Shown: piece by piece, positions 54,967 to 64,000 of the stretch
How positions within the stretch are numbered: the stretch's first letter is position 1
Layout of the letters: every line of letters begins with the position of its first letter
Assembly (NCBI GenBank): GCA_013350335.1
Contig: CM023539.1
Coordinates: 31,792,631 to 31,856,630, forward strand
Direction of reading: 5' to 3'
Length of the DNA stretch: 64,000 bases
Origin: Chimonanthus salicifolius
Taxonomy: Eukaryota > Streptophyta > Magnoliopsida > Laurales > Calycanthaceae
The notes under the pieces: generated by a model
Database searches by the model: none
What the model was told of the DNA's origin: nothing
The model's input: the letters and a program-made list of their open reading frames with translations, nothing else
Program-made: the position numbers and the translations under genes

Positions 54967-55851
54967 TGATAGAACCATCTATTTTAGTAGTTCCTATTTT
55001 CGTATTTTTGTATTTTCATAATTTTATTCTCGGAGACCTTGTAAGAAAGTCAGGTTAGTGGCTTTCCTTGCTGGTTTAGGGGTCTACAATAAGATTAGAA
55101 GTGTGCTAGAGTTGGAAACCACTTCGTGGCCTTACAAACTTGGAGTCCTAGTTTATTTTTAGTTGTTTGTTTCCTATATAATGCTATGAATGAAAGAGAG
55201 GGACACACCTCTTTCGAAATTATGAAATAAGATTAAGATTTTATTATCTCTTTGCCTTCGAGCACGGTTATCCTCTTTGTTGCCTTAGTTGCAGACGATC
55301 CTCCCCTTGGTGGTTCAATTCCACTCGAGTTCTTCATCGCAGATCTTGGGCCTAATACCAAGAGAAGAAGATTTTCTCGCTGATCTCTGGGCTTCATCCC
55401 AGAGCCTTCTCCATCGCCAGATCTTGTTGTTGTCACCTCTGCTTCAATTTGCAAGTCGTCACCTCCAATCACACTTCCGCCACTGCTTCTCGCACCTTCT
55501 ATCATTCCTCTCCTTCTTCGCAGGTACTCTAAGTTACTGCTGTCCTCTTCTTCTTCCATCTGGCCTTCGATTCCTTCTTTCCCTCTTCCATCTTCTTGCT
55601 TCCGCCACCACTACACCCTTCGCTGCCCTCTTCCTTTCGTTTCTCTTTTTCCTTTCTTTTTCTTAATACCATTCGTACCCCTGCAGCCCTAACACAACTT
55701 AAGCTGCACGTGACCAAAACCTGCCCTACACGTGCCTAACTTAAAGGGCATTCAGTTCCTTCCCTTTACCCGTGCAAACAGTTTTACTGTTTGACCCGAG
55801 CCTTCGTCGGGACTGACTTATTTTGAATTTAACCCCGCTTCCACTACATCA
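54967..55851 (+). repeat. 3' LTR of the gypsy element
   Basis: 885 bases, starts TGATAGAACCATC right after the PPT, ends CCACTACATCA at the TSD. A TATA-like CCTATATAATGC lies near 55172. Confidence 0.92.
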
Positions 55852-56258
55852 TTAAGTTAGTGCTAGAAGACAACATAGTAAGCAGAAGATTGTGGTTAGC
55901 TGGAACTTGCCAGAGAATCAATCTGTCAAATTCAATGTTGATAGAGCTGCTTGAAGCTAGTCCCAGGTAGTATTGGCAATATTTTTCATAAATTGGGTGG
56001 AAATGTTCTTGCTTTCTTCTTGGGGCAAGTGGGTAGAAGCGATCCAACAAGACTCATTTTCTTGCTATCAAGGAAGCTTTTATCTATTTTCAAGTAGCAT
56101 AATCAAGGGAAGCTTGTTATTGGCAATGACTCATTGAATGCAATCCGGTGGGTGAATGGGAAGACCAAGCCTCCTTAGAAGCTTGTTCCTATATATAAGG
56201 AGATCATTGACCTTTTCAAAGAACGTAAGGTTGCCTTTGTGTGTGTTAAAAGATCAAT

Positions 56259-56432
56259 GGCTGTGTTTGGATGAGAACATAAAGCAAAAAAGGTTCTCCA
56301 GGGGTAGTAGAACCACTATCCATCTTCTCTTCTCCTTGGGAGGGAAAGATCCACTGTTTGCTAGCCCCACTTTCTCCTGGAGAATGGATCCAAACAAGAG
56401 AAGTCACCCATTTCTCCCCATCCAACCACAGC
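56259..56432. mobile_element. Small MITE-like inverted-repeat element in the LINE 3' part
   Basis: Starts GGCTGTGTTTGGATG and ends CATCCAACCACAGC, inverted repeats with one mismatch over 14 bases, 174 bases apart, no open frame. Such TIRs are common in plant MITEs. A clear target duplication was not found, so the superfamily is open. Confidence 0.55.
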
Positions 56433-56948
56433 ATAAGATAAGGGGTCTCTAGGGAGAGCTTGCTTTTAGATTTCCCCTCAGATAAATCCATGATCTCATG
56501 TGATTCTCCTTTTGTTTTTGTTTTTTTAAGGCTGGGCAGTTTCCATCGAGGATTCTCCCCATCTTATTTGTATTCTTTTGCTTTCTCTTAATGAAATCTT
56601 CAGTCAATGTTTCAAAGAGGGGGGGAAAAATTCATCCACTTCAGTGTATAGTGTGAAATTTCACCCATTCCCAATCAATGAGATCCCTGCACACCTCCCT
56701 CAAACCAATGACTCAATGAGGTTTTTTTTTTTTTTCTGATTGGGTTGCAAAATATTTACTTCTTTTTTAAGATCATGTTTTCTAATTTATTGTTGAAGTG
56801 CAGTTCCTCACATCATCATTGTGCTGCAGCTACTCCTATTCATATCATTTCATTTTAAATTGTATTGAAACCCAAACTAGTTAATACTCACAATGAAGCT
56901 TCAATCACGAATATGAAAACATTGCTTTCGCACACTAATTTGAGATAC

Positions 56949-57060
56949 CTGCATCTGTACAAGAAGTTCTGGTTTGCTCCTCCGAGAAGCTTCACTTTCG
57001 TTGCCTTCTCCACGTTGACTTCACAAAGAATCTATCTCATCAATGAAGATAATGGATGGA
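56949..57060 (-). pseudogene. VPS4: VPS4 exon A, downstream half (Walker B)
   Basis: From 57060 the exon resumes with the second TSD copy and reads SIIFIDEIDSL, a TGA at 57023-57021 in place of the family's Cys, then QRGEGNESEASRRSKPELL and VQMQ, ending at 56949 before GTATCT. Family members usually have RRIKTELLVQMQ, so SKP is a local divergence. IDEIDSL contains the Walker B acidic pair needed for ATP hydrolysis. Confidence 0.92.
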
Positions 57061-60000
57061 TAGGGCTGCAACTCGAATCGGACGGGCCAAGTTTTAATAA
57101 ACCCAATCCTAACCCGATTCACTCCATATTGAACCCGACCCGACCCAAAAAAAAAACCCGAAATAGTGAACCCAACCCGACCCAAGATTGTAATACCCTT
57201 AACCCATCCCGGCCCGACCCTTGACCCGACCCGACCACGAATTGCAGCCCAAAACCCGACCCGACTCAACAATATTTCATTCATTTTGCTGCTTCATTGC
57301 TTCATTTAGGGTAAAAAATGTAAAAAATGCACACAACAAGGGCGGACTGGGGGACACATGAAACCATTGTTTTAAAAATCAAACTAAATTAAATTGTCCA
57401 CTGTTTGAAAACTTTAAAAATCTAGAGATTGAATAAGATTTAATAGAATTTTGTCCGTTGTTTGAATCAAGTTACAAAAATTGTCCATTGCTTAAATTGT
57501 CCATGGTTTGAATTAAGCAAGTTAAAAAAATTATACAGTCATCCTTTCTTGTCACTTACTTCCACCTGCTTTTAAAATGAAAATTCAACAATAATTTGGA
57601 TAAAAAATAAAAGAGGACAACTATAATTTTCATCCATGGATTCAAGTCAGCAACCATCTTCTCCACTTCACAAAGTCAGCAACCAGATCTGCAAGTAATA
57701 AATTAGTTAGTGAAATATACATATTCATGACATCAAATTGACATAAATTTATCATTAATTATAGGACAGATTTGTTGTGCCCACATAAAAAGAAAACCAT
57801 ATTTAAGTTCTACTAGAGAATTAAACATTAGCTGGGAACTCTAGTTGAAAACCGGCTAAGGGTCCAATTGTCCATTTGCTTATCTAAGAATCGATTGTTG
57901 ATGCTTACAAGCCCAATACCCATTTCAACCCAAAATTAATCAAGGAAATGAGTCAGAGGCCCACGACACCCATTTACAACCCAAAAAGTACCATTTAAAC
58001 TTTAAAAAATCAAACATTTTACCAATGCTAAAAAATTAAACTTTGTACCCATATGTTCAATAAATATATAAAAATTAACAAACCAACTAAAACGGTAACA
58101 GCTTAACCACTTAAAGTAGCCCCAAGACTCTCTTTTTCAATTTTTTTTTACAGTAGTGATACTAACAATGATATTGAATGGCATCCCTACTTTTTCCTCA
58201 TTTTCTAACATTATAATAATGATAAGACATGGAAATAAGAAGGCAAATAATATTTTTTGTTGTTTCCGCATAAATCAATGATTCCATGAATGACTTGGAA
58301 CTAAAACTAAAACTGAGCTTTGAAAGATAGAGATTTAAAGTGGACTTAGTATCCTTAACACAAATAACAAAGAAGCCATGAAAAAAGGCCTTATGGACTT
58401 GCTACAACTTGATACAAATAACAAATAATATGAAAACAAAAGTTAATCTAATCTTTTCCAAGATATCTAGAAAAAACCCATTTATTCATAAGAAGAAAAG
58501 ATTTAAGAAAAGTACCATTTATCACCAATCACATCTCACTTTCTTCAACTTCAGTGACACCTTAAAAAAGGTTAAGAGTAATATTAGATTGTAACAATAT
58601 AATAACAAAATGAAATAAATACTAAATAGATAGAAATAAATGTCATTACCTAATTCAATCCTATCAGTATCGTCTTCATGATCATAAACTTTAGGCTCTC
58701 CCTCCACGACATCGTCAGGTATGGCATCTCTTAGCCAATCTTGAGTGCAAACCAATGCATGTACAACTCCGGGACTCAATGAACTTCAGGTACTAGTTGA
58801 TGACTCTACTTCCAGTACTAAATGCAGACTCTGAAGGCAATAGTCGATACTTGAATTGCTAAGATATCTCGAGCCATCGTAGAAAGTATAGGAAATTTGG
58901 AACTATTAACTTTCCACCAACTCAAAATGTCTAAATTAGGATCATCTGGATAATTTTTTCTTCATAATACTGCTCAAGCTCCATCTTCAAGTCCACATTA
59001 TTATTTCCTAGCACCCTTTCTAAGAAATGTTTTTCGGAGTTGTTCTTTCTTAGAATCTGTTGAAGTATCATTCATCATCTCTGTTGAAGTAGAAGTGACT
59101 ACTTGTTTTTGCAGTGAAGAAGAGAAAGAAAGTATACTCATTGAAAAATGCGACCATCTCCTTACAAAGTACTTGAGTATATTCATCAGCATCAGAATAT
59201 GAATAAAGTTCATGATACATAAATTCTACATATTCCTAACTTGTAACGGGGATCTAATACCAAGACAATAGCAAATAGTATATTGCATTTCTTCCAATAT
59301 TTATCAATTTTTTGCTGCATCTTATTTGCCATTGAAGAAATGCACGAATCATCACTCTTCAACATCTCAAGTAAATGAGCTTGAATCTCATACACTTCAT
59401 GAAAAACAAGATTTGCAGTGATATATTTTGTCCCCGATAAAACCTTTTTAGCATTATAAAAAACTTTCAAAAGCTTGGAAATGGTCTCAGCCTTTCTCCA
59501 ATCATCAAATGTTGGAGCAACATCCTGGGCATAAATAGGATCGCGCGTCTTCATACGTACAAATGCACTCTCATATGGTAAGGCAGAGGCTAACATAAGA
59601 TATGTTGAATTCCACCTTATGCACACATCTAAGCACAAGCCTTTAGAGGATGAATTTTTTTCTTGCAAGACACAACTCTCAAACTCTTGCTTACGAGATT
59701 GCGACGACCGCACATATTTCACACATGTGCGAATAGCTTCAACTGATGATTTGATCTCACTTAAGCCATTTTGTACAATCAAGTTAACAACATGTGCAGC
59801 ACATTTTACATGAAAGAATTTGTCCCGTTGTAACAAAATTCCCTTTCGAGAAAGAGTTTCCACGAGGTATCCACAACTGACTTATTGTTTGTCGCATTAT
59901 CAAGTGTGATTGTGCATATCTTCTTTATATCATATTCCATCAAGCTTCTCTCAATCATATTGGCAATAATTACGCCAGTATGTGGTGCTGGAACCATACA

Positions 60001-62552
60001 AAAACTATGGATCTTCTTATGTAATTTCCAATTGTTGTCTACAAAATGCGCTGTGACACTTAAATATCCCAAAGTTTAGTTGGAAGTCCACAAATCAGAC
60101 GTTAAAGAAATGTGCTTGCATGAAGTACTTAGAAATGATTTCAACTTAGCTTTTTCCAAATGGTAGATTTTCAAAAATTCCCTTCTAACCATCGTACGAG
60201 AGATGAATTGAAATCTACGATTGATGCATTTCACAAATCTTCGAAATGGTGCACGATCAACAATAGAAAATGGAAGCTCTAACATAATTATCATAATGGC
60301 CAATTCTCTTCGTGCATGTTCCATATTAAAACTATACGGCACAAGGCCTGCTCCCACTCCCTCATCACCATCTTCTTTTTTAACACTACTAAAGGTAAGA
60401 ATTTTCTGACTCTTATCTTTCACAGAATACGCAGTACATCGTGTTAAATGTCGACTAAGAGTGCTAGTTCACTTTTAGAAGTAGTTTTATATCTTCCATA
60501 GCAATATTTACAAATTGTCATTAAATCATCCCCCTTAGTTTTAGGGTCTCTAGTAAAATGTTGCCAAACATGTGATTTTAGTGGGTATCCTCCTTTCTTT
60601 GATTTGACACTAGTGGCAATTGAACAATCACCTATAGTCGAATTGATGCTATTGTCATTAGTGACAGGAGTATTGGATCCTAACACCTAATTAAACATTA
60701 CACATAATAATTAATCAACTATGATAATAACATAAATAAATCTAAGAAAAATGAATTAAATAATAAATAACTATCAATGAAAGAAAAAGAAATCTTACTT
60801 CAATGTCAACATCAACATCATCGTTATGCGAAGCCATTACACTATTTTCACAATGGCACTGTAAAAGAAAACAACAAAAATCAAGTTCTTCGCCTTGATT
60901 TTGAGTTAAATATTCTATCAAGACATATTCTATCAAGTGGATATCCCAAACTAACATTTTTTTCCACAAAACTCCAATAGGGATCAAAATGAGTTGTTAG
61001 AGAACAACAATGGGCAGATATGTGCAAGGCCATGGATGTAGGAATTGAACAAGACACTTAATTTTTCCAAAATATATAATGTGGACATGGATATGGGTGT
61101 CTTCCCGTTCAAAACACATTTTTACATTAGTTTTTTTACATTTTTCTAACTTGAATAATTACCTATTCTTATCACTTCCTCAAACAATCTTATGACATAC
61201 TACGATTCAACAACTTCCAAAACAACTAAAAAAATACAAAGAATATAATATTTCAAAAATTCAAAAAAAAAAATCTGTTCAAATCCCTTTAAGTTAACTT
61301 GAGTCCAGTAAGTGAACAATTTTTATTGAGTTTTTTAAATTAAATAAAAGCTCATTGAATTAATTGATTCGATAAAATTTCGAGTCAAATATAAATTTTG
61401 AATTTTCAAAAAATGATAAATACCCAATAGGCCAATAGAATTAGACTTTCTCAACTTTTAATTTCTAATGTTTTCTTTTTTACAGTTCCATCATTGATGG
61501 TGGAGTTCTTACTTGTAACAGTTTTTACCATTTTTACCATATTTGACTGATTGGGTAAGCTGATACATTTGATTTTGAAGATTGAAAGCGTTGAAATAAA
61601 AGATAGAAAATACTAAAACACACACTGACTGCAGCAAGAACAGAGGGTGCCCCTGGTTTCCATGTTTTTGACTTGTCCCTCTCCAGTGACTCCACCCCTC
61701 TTTTTAACACCCCTCTTCACCCCACCATTTTCCACCCAACACACCCAAATTCCACGAATTCCCCAGCCTTCTTGCTTTCCAAGAATTCTCCAATATTCTC
61801 TCTTCACCCAAACAAGGGAAAACCAAACTTATCTTGCCTGCTTGCGTTTCTAGTAAGAGCAAAACTGATCTACTCTTCTCTTAAGAAAAAACACACTGAC
61901 TGAGTAAAGAAAATCGATTTTGTATTTTCATTCGTCTGTCTTCAGTATGTGAAAATTACATATAACTCAAATCCGTTTGTCGTGAGGGACAAATAGGCGG
62001 TGTAGATGATTGGGTTCGGTCATTTGAGAGTGGACCTAACCTGTTGATTTCATAAGGGCTTGAAAGCATTTAAAAATCATGGAACGGCTTTAGAGCTCTG
62101 ATTTGAATCACATATAGAACATATCTATGTATATCAGTTAGAGAGAGACTCACCAAGGTCCGGCCGGGAAGAGATGTCGGTGAAGAAGAGGAATAACGAC
62201 AACGACCCAAAGAGCAATCTCAGATTCGCAGGCGATGAGGAAGGGAGGAAAAGGGCTACTGGCTGGAAATAGGAAAACAAAGAGCTCTGCTAGGGTTTGA
62301 GATTTGAGGGTAACTGGGTAAGGCAGCTTTTTATATTAAGTTATGAGATAGGGTCGGGTCTTCTCGGGTCGGGTTTTCTTGGGTCAGGTTGAAATTTAAA
62401 GGCCTCAGCCCAACCCGACTCGAATTTCGGTCGGGTTTTTCTTTTCTCAACCCGACCCGACCCTATATCCCGACCATTGTAACCCGACCCGCATGATTTC
62501 TCAGGTCGGATCATGCGGGTCGGGCCAAAACCCGACCCGAGTTGCAGCCCTA
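57061..62552 (-). mobile_element. hAT transposon hAT-3 inserted in the VPS4 exon
   Basis: Termini TAGGGCTGCAACTCG and CGAGTTGCAGCCCTA are perfect 15-base inverted repeats. Perfect 8-bp duplication TGGATGGA at 57053-57060 and 62553-62560. Both subterminal regions (57080-57280, 62341-62545) are filled with CCCGACCCG/CGGGTCGGG units. The minus strand carries a BED/RICESLEEPER-like transposase (60837-58660), and 62140-62335 looks like its 5' leader. Termini differ from hAT-1 and hAT-2, so it is another family. It separates the Walker B half of the exon from its start. Confidence 0.95.
58660..60837 (-). pseudogene. hAT-3 transposase (RICESLEEPER/DAYSLEEPER-like), disrupted
   Basis: Exon 1 (60837-60799) MASHNDDVDVDIE ends at GTAAG; exon 2 begins at 60686 with VLGSNTPVTNDN. 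A BED finger follows (SHVWQHFTRD, CKYCYGRYKT, then out of frame SRHLTRC). Next MLELPFSIVDRAPFRRFV, HISLTSDLWTSN (first catalytic Asp), a TAA, YLSVTAHFVDNNWKLHKKI, ICTITLDNATNN (second Asp), CAAHVVNLIVQNGL, CIRWNSTYLML and LVLDPRYKLGI. The dimerisation region is recognisable in mixed frames (58970-58700) ending LSPGVVHALVCTQDWLRDAI. At least three frameshifts and several stops make it inactive. Confidence 0.88.
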
Positions 62553-62648
62553 TGGATGGAGCACTCTCACGAGCCATTTGAAAAAAGGTTCGAAACCAGC
62601 TTCTCACTTTCACCCATCCACTTCGAAACGAGGTCCGATGAAGAAATA
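62553..62648 (-). pseudogene. VPS4: VPS4 exon A, upstream half (before the hAT insertion)
   Basis: Acceptor CCTAG precedes the exon at 62648. It reads [20 protein letters not shown], then a six-T run (62581-62586) where five fit the frame, then QMARESAPS. The frame before and after the run differs by one base. The exon is cut after 62553 by hAT-3; its last eight bases are one copy of the TGGATGGA duplication. Confidence 0.92.
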
Positions 62649-63435
62649 CTAGGAAAAAGTAATTTAACAAAAGTCAACTAAGCTACTCAGAACAAAATAC
62701 ACAATTTCATGGTGTGTGTATTCATAATAGTAACGCACACCAAATCCCATGATTCAAAAGTCTAAAACCTCAACAAAAGTAGACCATACAAGAAAAAACC
62801 TTAAAATCTCTATGCATATGAGGATGAGTGTTCTACATTAGTTATTTGAAAGGAATAAAAGTGAGGTTAAGCATCAGGATTTCCTGAAAGAGAAGTGTAA
62901 CTGCTTAAGCCTCTATAAAAGAATGCTAGATTTCATTTAAAACAAGAAATTAGGTAATTTTGCATATAAAAACGTTGAGAGAAAAATAAAATGAGGAACT
63001 AATTTGCATAAAGACTAAAAGCATGATCTATCAATTTGATTTACACTTTCATGCGATTCCACCTAACTGTAGTACAAAATTCTCACATAGTTTACATCTG
63101 TACTAAAACTTGAAAATTTGCATAGCCACTTGATAACCAGTATGAGAAAGTGAAGGTAACCTGTAAGTTTACCACAATAAGGAAAAGGAGAACTAGACAT
63201 CCTAATCGTGTAATGCACATGCAAAAATGATAGCCTGAGGGGGCCTTTGATGTAGACATTGCAATGGCCCGACTACACAGTGACTCTTTTCCGAAAGCGT
63301 GGAAACACGCATTTCAATATTATTAGATTATTTAGAGTAGATTTGAGATTATTTTTATGTTTTTTAACAATGATACATATTTTAGATCAAATATCATGTT
63401 CTAAATTAAATGAAATCAGATTAATTAGATAGGTT
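62649..63435. other. VPS4 intron sequence upstream of exon A
   Basis: AT-rich, no open frame with VPS4 or transposon motifs. The next VPS4 exon, which should hold Walker A (GPPGTGKS), is not in the window. Confidence 0.5.
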
Positions 63436-64000
63436 TGAAAGTCCTTCCCTAGGTGCTAGAACACGATTGACCATAGAGGGAGAGAGGAGAGAGAGGGGGA
63501 GGGTGTATAGGTCAATCCCAGTTTCCATGGTGCTTACAAATTTCTTGATTGTTTAAATTTTAAGTGCAGCGGAATAACAATCTTAATCAAGAAATTTGTT
63601 TAGTGTAAATTATTTATAATTTCTTAAACGATCACACTAAATTTAGAACCCTTTACATATTGCTTAATTATCTATGCTTGTGTACAATGTATAAATAAAG
63701 ATAACCAAATGCAAAGTGATGTATGTTAAGAAGAGTGCTTAAATACAAAACAAACACACAATGATCAAACACCATAAGACCAAATTTATAGTGGTTCGGT
63801 TAGCCAACCTACATCCACTGTTAGGACTAGCTCAACCTTAAGTTATCTCCAAATCCACTAAATGGGGACTTACACCCTCACAATTAGAGTAAGAATTCCA
63901 CCTCACTCAATCGGCTAGGGAATTTCACCCACTACATGTGCCACAGACAACGCTCTAGATTTTTTAAAGTGGTTCGGAGCCAAGTTTCCTTAATCCACTT
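63436..64000 (-). mobile_element. Partial copia-family LTR (copy F), cut by the window edge
   Basis: Left end TGAAAGTCCTTCCC at 63436, then GGTGCTAGAACACGATTGACC, a G-rich stretch and GTGGTTCGGTTAGCC at 63792, in the same order as copies B and C. Orientation equals copies A-D. It lies within or next to the VPS4 intron. Solo LTR versus full element cannot be told. Confidence 0.85.

Larger units (their letters stand above)
50841..55851 (+). mobile_element. Ty3/gypsy chromovirus (CRM/Reina-like), complete ends, nested in the LINE
   Basis: LTRs 50841-51707 and 54967-55851 begin TGAT and end CATCA (5' LTR: TGATGTAG...TACATCA). Perfect TSD TTAAG (50836-50840, 55852-55856). Between them: gag, zinc knuckle, protease, a truncated RT fused to integrase, integrase C-terminus and PPT (ACCGGAGGAA). 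At 5.0 kb it is shorter than related elements because RT palm, RNase H and the integrase front are deleted. LTRs differ by many substitutions, so it is not young. Clade is inferred from the protease and integrase style. Confidence 0.92.
50085..56625 (+). mobile_element. L1-type LINE remnant, split by a gypsy element
   Basis: Left part (to 50840) reads GDPSGDFSVKSLVGS and LANVETFCWSAITIKFPNKC, then LLTRGN..., C-ERLN-SNHLF, the zinc-binding domain at the C-terminal end of plant LINE reverse transcriptases. Right part (from 55852) reads VVSWNLPENQSVKFNVD, LVIGNDSLNAIRWVNG, a LINE-associated RNase H. It ends with TTGTATTCTTTTGCTTTC and CTTAATGAAATCTT (about 56563-56600) typical of plant LINE 3' ends. 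Stops and frameshifts abound. It lies in the VPS4 intron between exons A and B. The 5' boundary is approximate. Confidence 0.75.
45026..62648 (-). pseudogene. VPS4: VPS4/SKD1-type AAA ATPase gene, 3' half, disrupted by a hAT element
   Basis: Six minus-strand exons read the C-terminal ~240 residues of a plant VPS4/SKD1 protein (family length about 430). In plants this ATPase disassembles ESCRT-III on endosomes in multivesicular body sorting. Seen: [20 protein letters not shown], Walker B (IIFIDEIDSL), sensor 1 region (LAATNTPYALDQ), the Arg-finger region (AIRQRFDKRIYIPL), the VHLGDTPHNL block and the C-terminal PPPI..ADFDKVLARQRPTVSK end. The MIT domain and Walker A would be right of the window. 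Lesions: hAT-3 in exon A, one-base frameshift and TGA in exon A, one-base frameshift in the last exon. Introns hold LINE and gypsy insertions. Residue conservation is otherwise high, so inactivation looks recent. Confidence 0.93.

Noticed and set aside
55233..55717. Open frames on both strands in the gypsy 3' LTR
   Set aside because: They are in the LTR and have diverged equivalents in the 5' LTR (51279-51596); LTR non-coding sequence explains them.
62285..62310. AAACCCTAG telomere-like word
   Set aside because: Single copy in the leader-like region of hAT-3; plant promoters often contain this telo-box, so it is no telomeric repeat.
1..64000. tRNA or rRNA genes
   Set aside because: Only SINE heads with pol III boxes were found; none folds as a complete tRNA by eye and no rRNA blocks were seen.

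Overview
This is nuclear DNA from a flowering (seed) plant. The evidence is nested Ty1/copia and Ty3/gypsy LTR elements, plant-type hAT transposons, L1-type LINE pieces, tRNA-derived SINEs and AT-rich introns. The only host gene I recognise is the 3' half of an ESCRT-associated AAA ATPase gene of the VPS4/SKD1 family on the minus strand (exons between 45026 and 62648). Its 5' part lies beyond the right edge. I see no bacterial, viral or CRISPR content and no intact transposon protein.

Layout: (1) 1-8.4 kb: a decayed plus-strand copia element with one identifiable LTR (4611-5062), then a minus-strand hAT transposase remnant split by a solo LTR (5611-7690, perfect 5-bp TSD). (2) 8.4-22.8 kb: fragments of two other LTR families, then a minus-strand copia element (10392-16885) with coiled-coil gag, PBS and 5' LTR; its gag contains a solo LTR of its own family. 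Next comes an oppositely oriented 3' LTR (17511-21775) carrying a non-autonomous hAT element (18914-21508). (3) 22.8-29.5 kb: a compact LTR element without pol (22798-25090), then AT-rich sequence. (4) 29552-32576: a 3-kb solo LTR with an array of hairpin repeats. (5) 34-36.2 kb: two SINEs with long TSDs, one holding a small hAT-like MITE. (6) 37488-44270: a 6.8-kb decayed hAT element with BED finger, dimerisation domain and a ten-copy tandem array; an empty copy of its target site lies next to it.

(7) 45.0-62.6 kb: the VPS4 gene, whose introns hold a 5'-truncated LINE, a chromodomain-bearing gypsy fragment, and a LINE that is itself interrupted by a 5-kb gypsy element (perfect TSD, RT fused in frame to integrase). 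A second, unrelated hAT element (57061-62552) sits inside a VPS4 exon, just before the Walker B motif, with a perfect 8-bp duplication. Because that exon also has a frameshift and a stop, and the last exon a frameshift, I call this copy a pseudogene or null allele. (8) 63436-64000: another LTR of the first copia family runs off the window.

The copia LTR family of regions 1, 2 and 8 occurs six times (1-614, 5611-7690, 13235-15118, 15806-16885, 17511-21775, 63436-64000) and is the main builder of the left third. All assignments come from reading sequence and motifs by eye; no database search was run.
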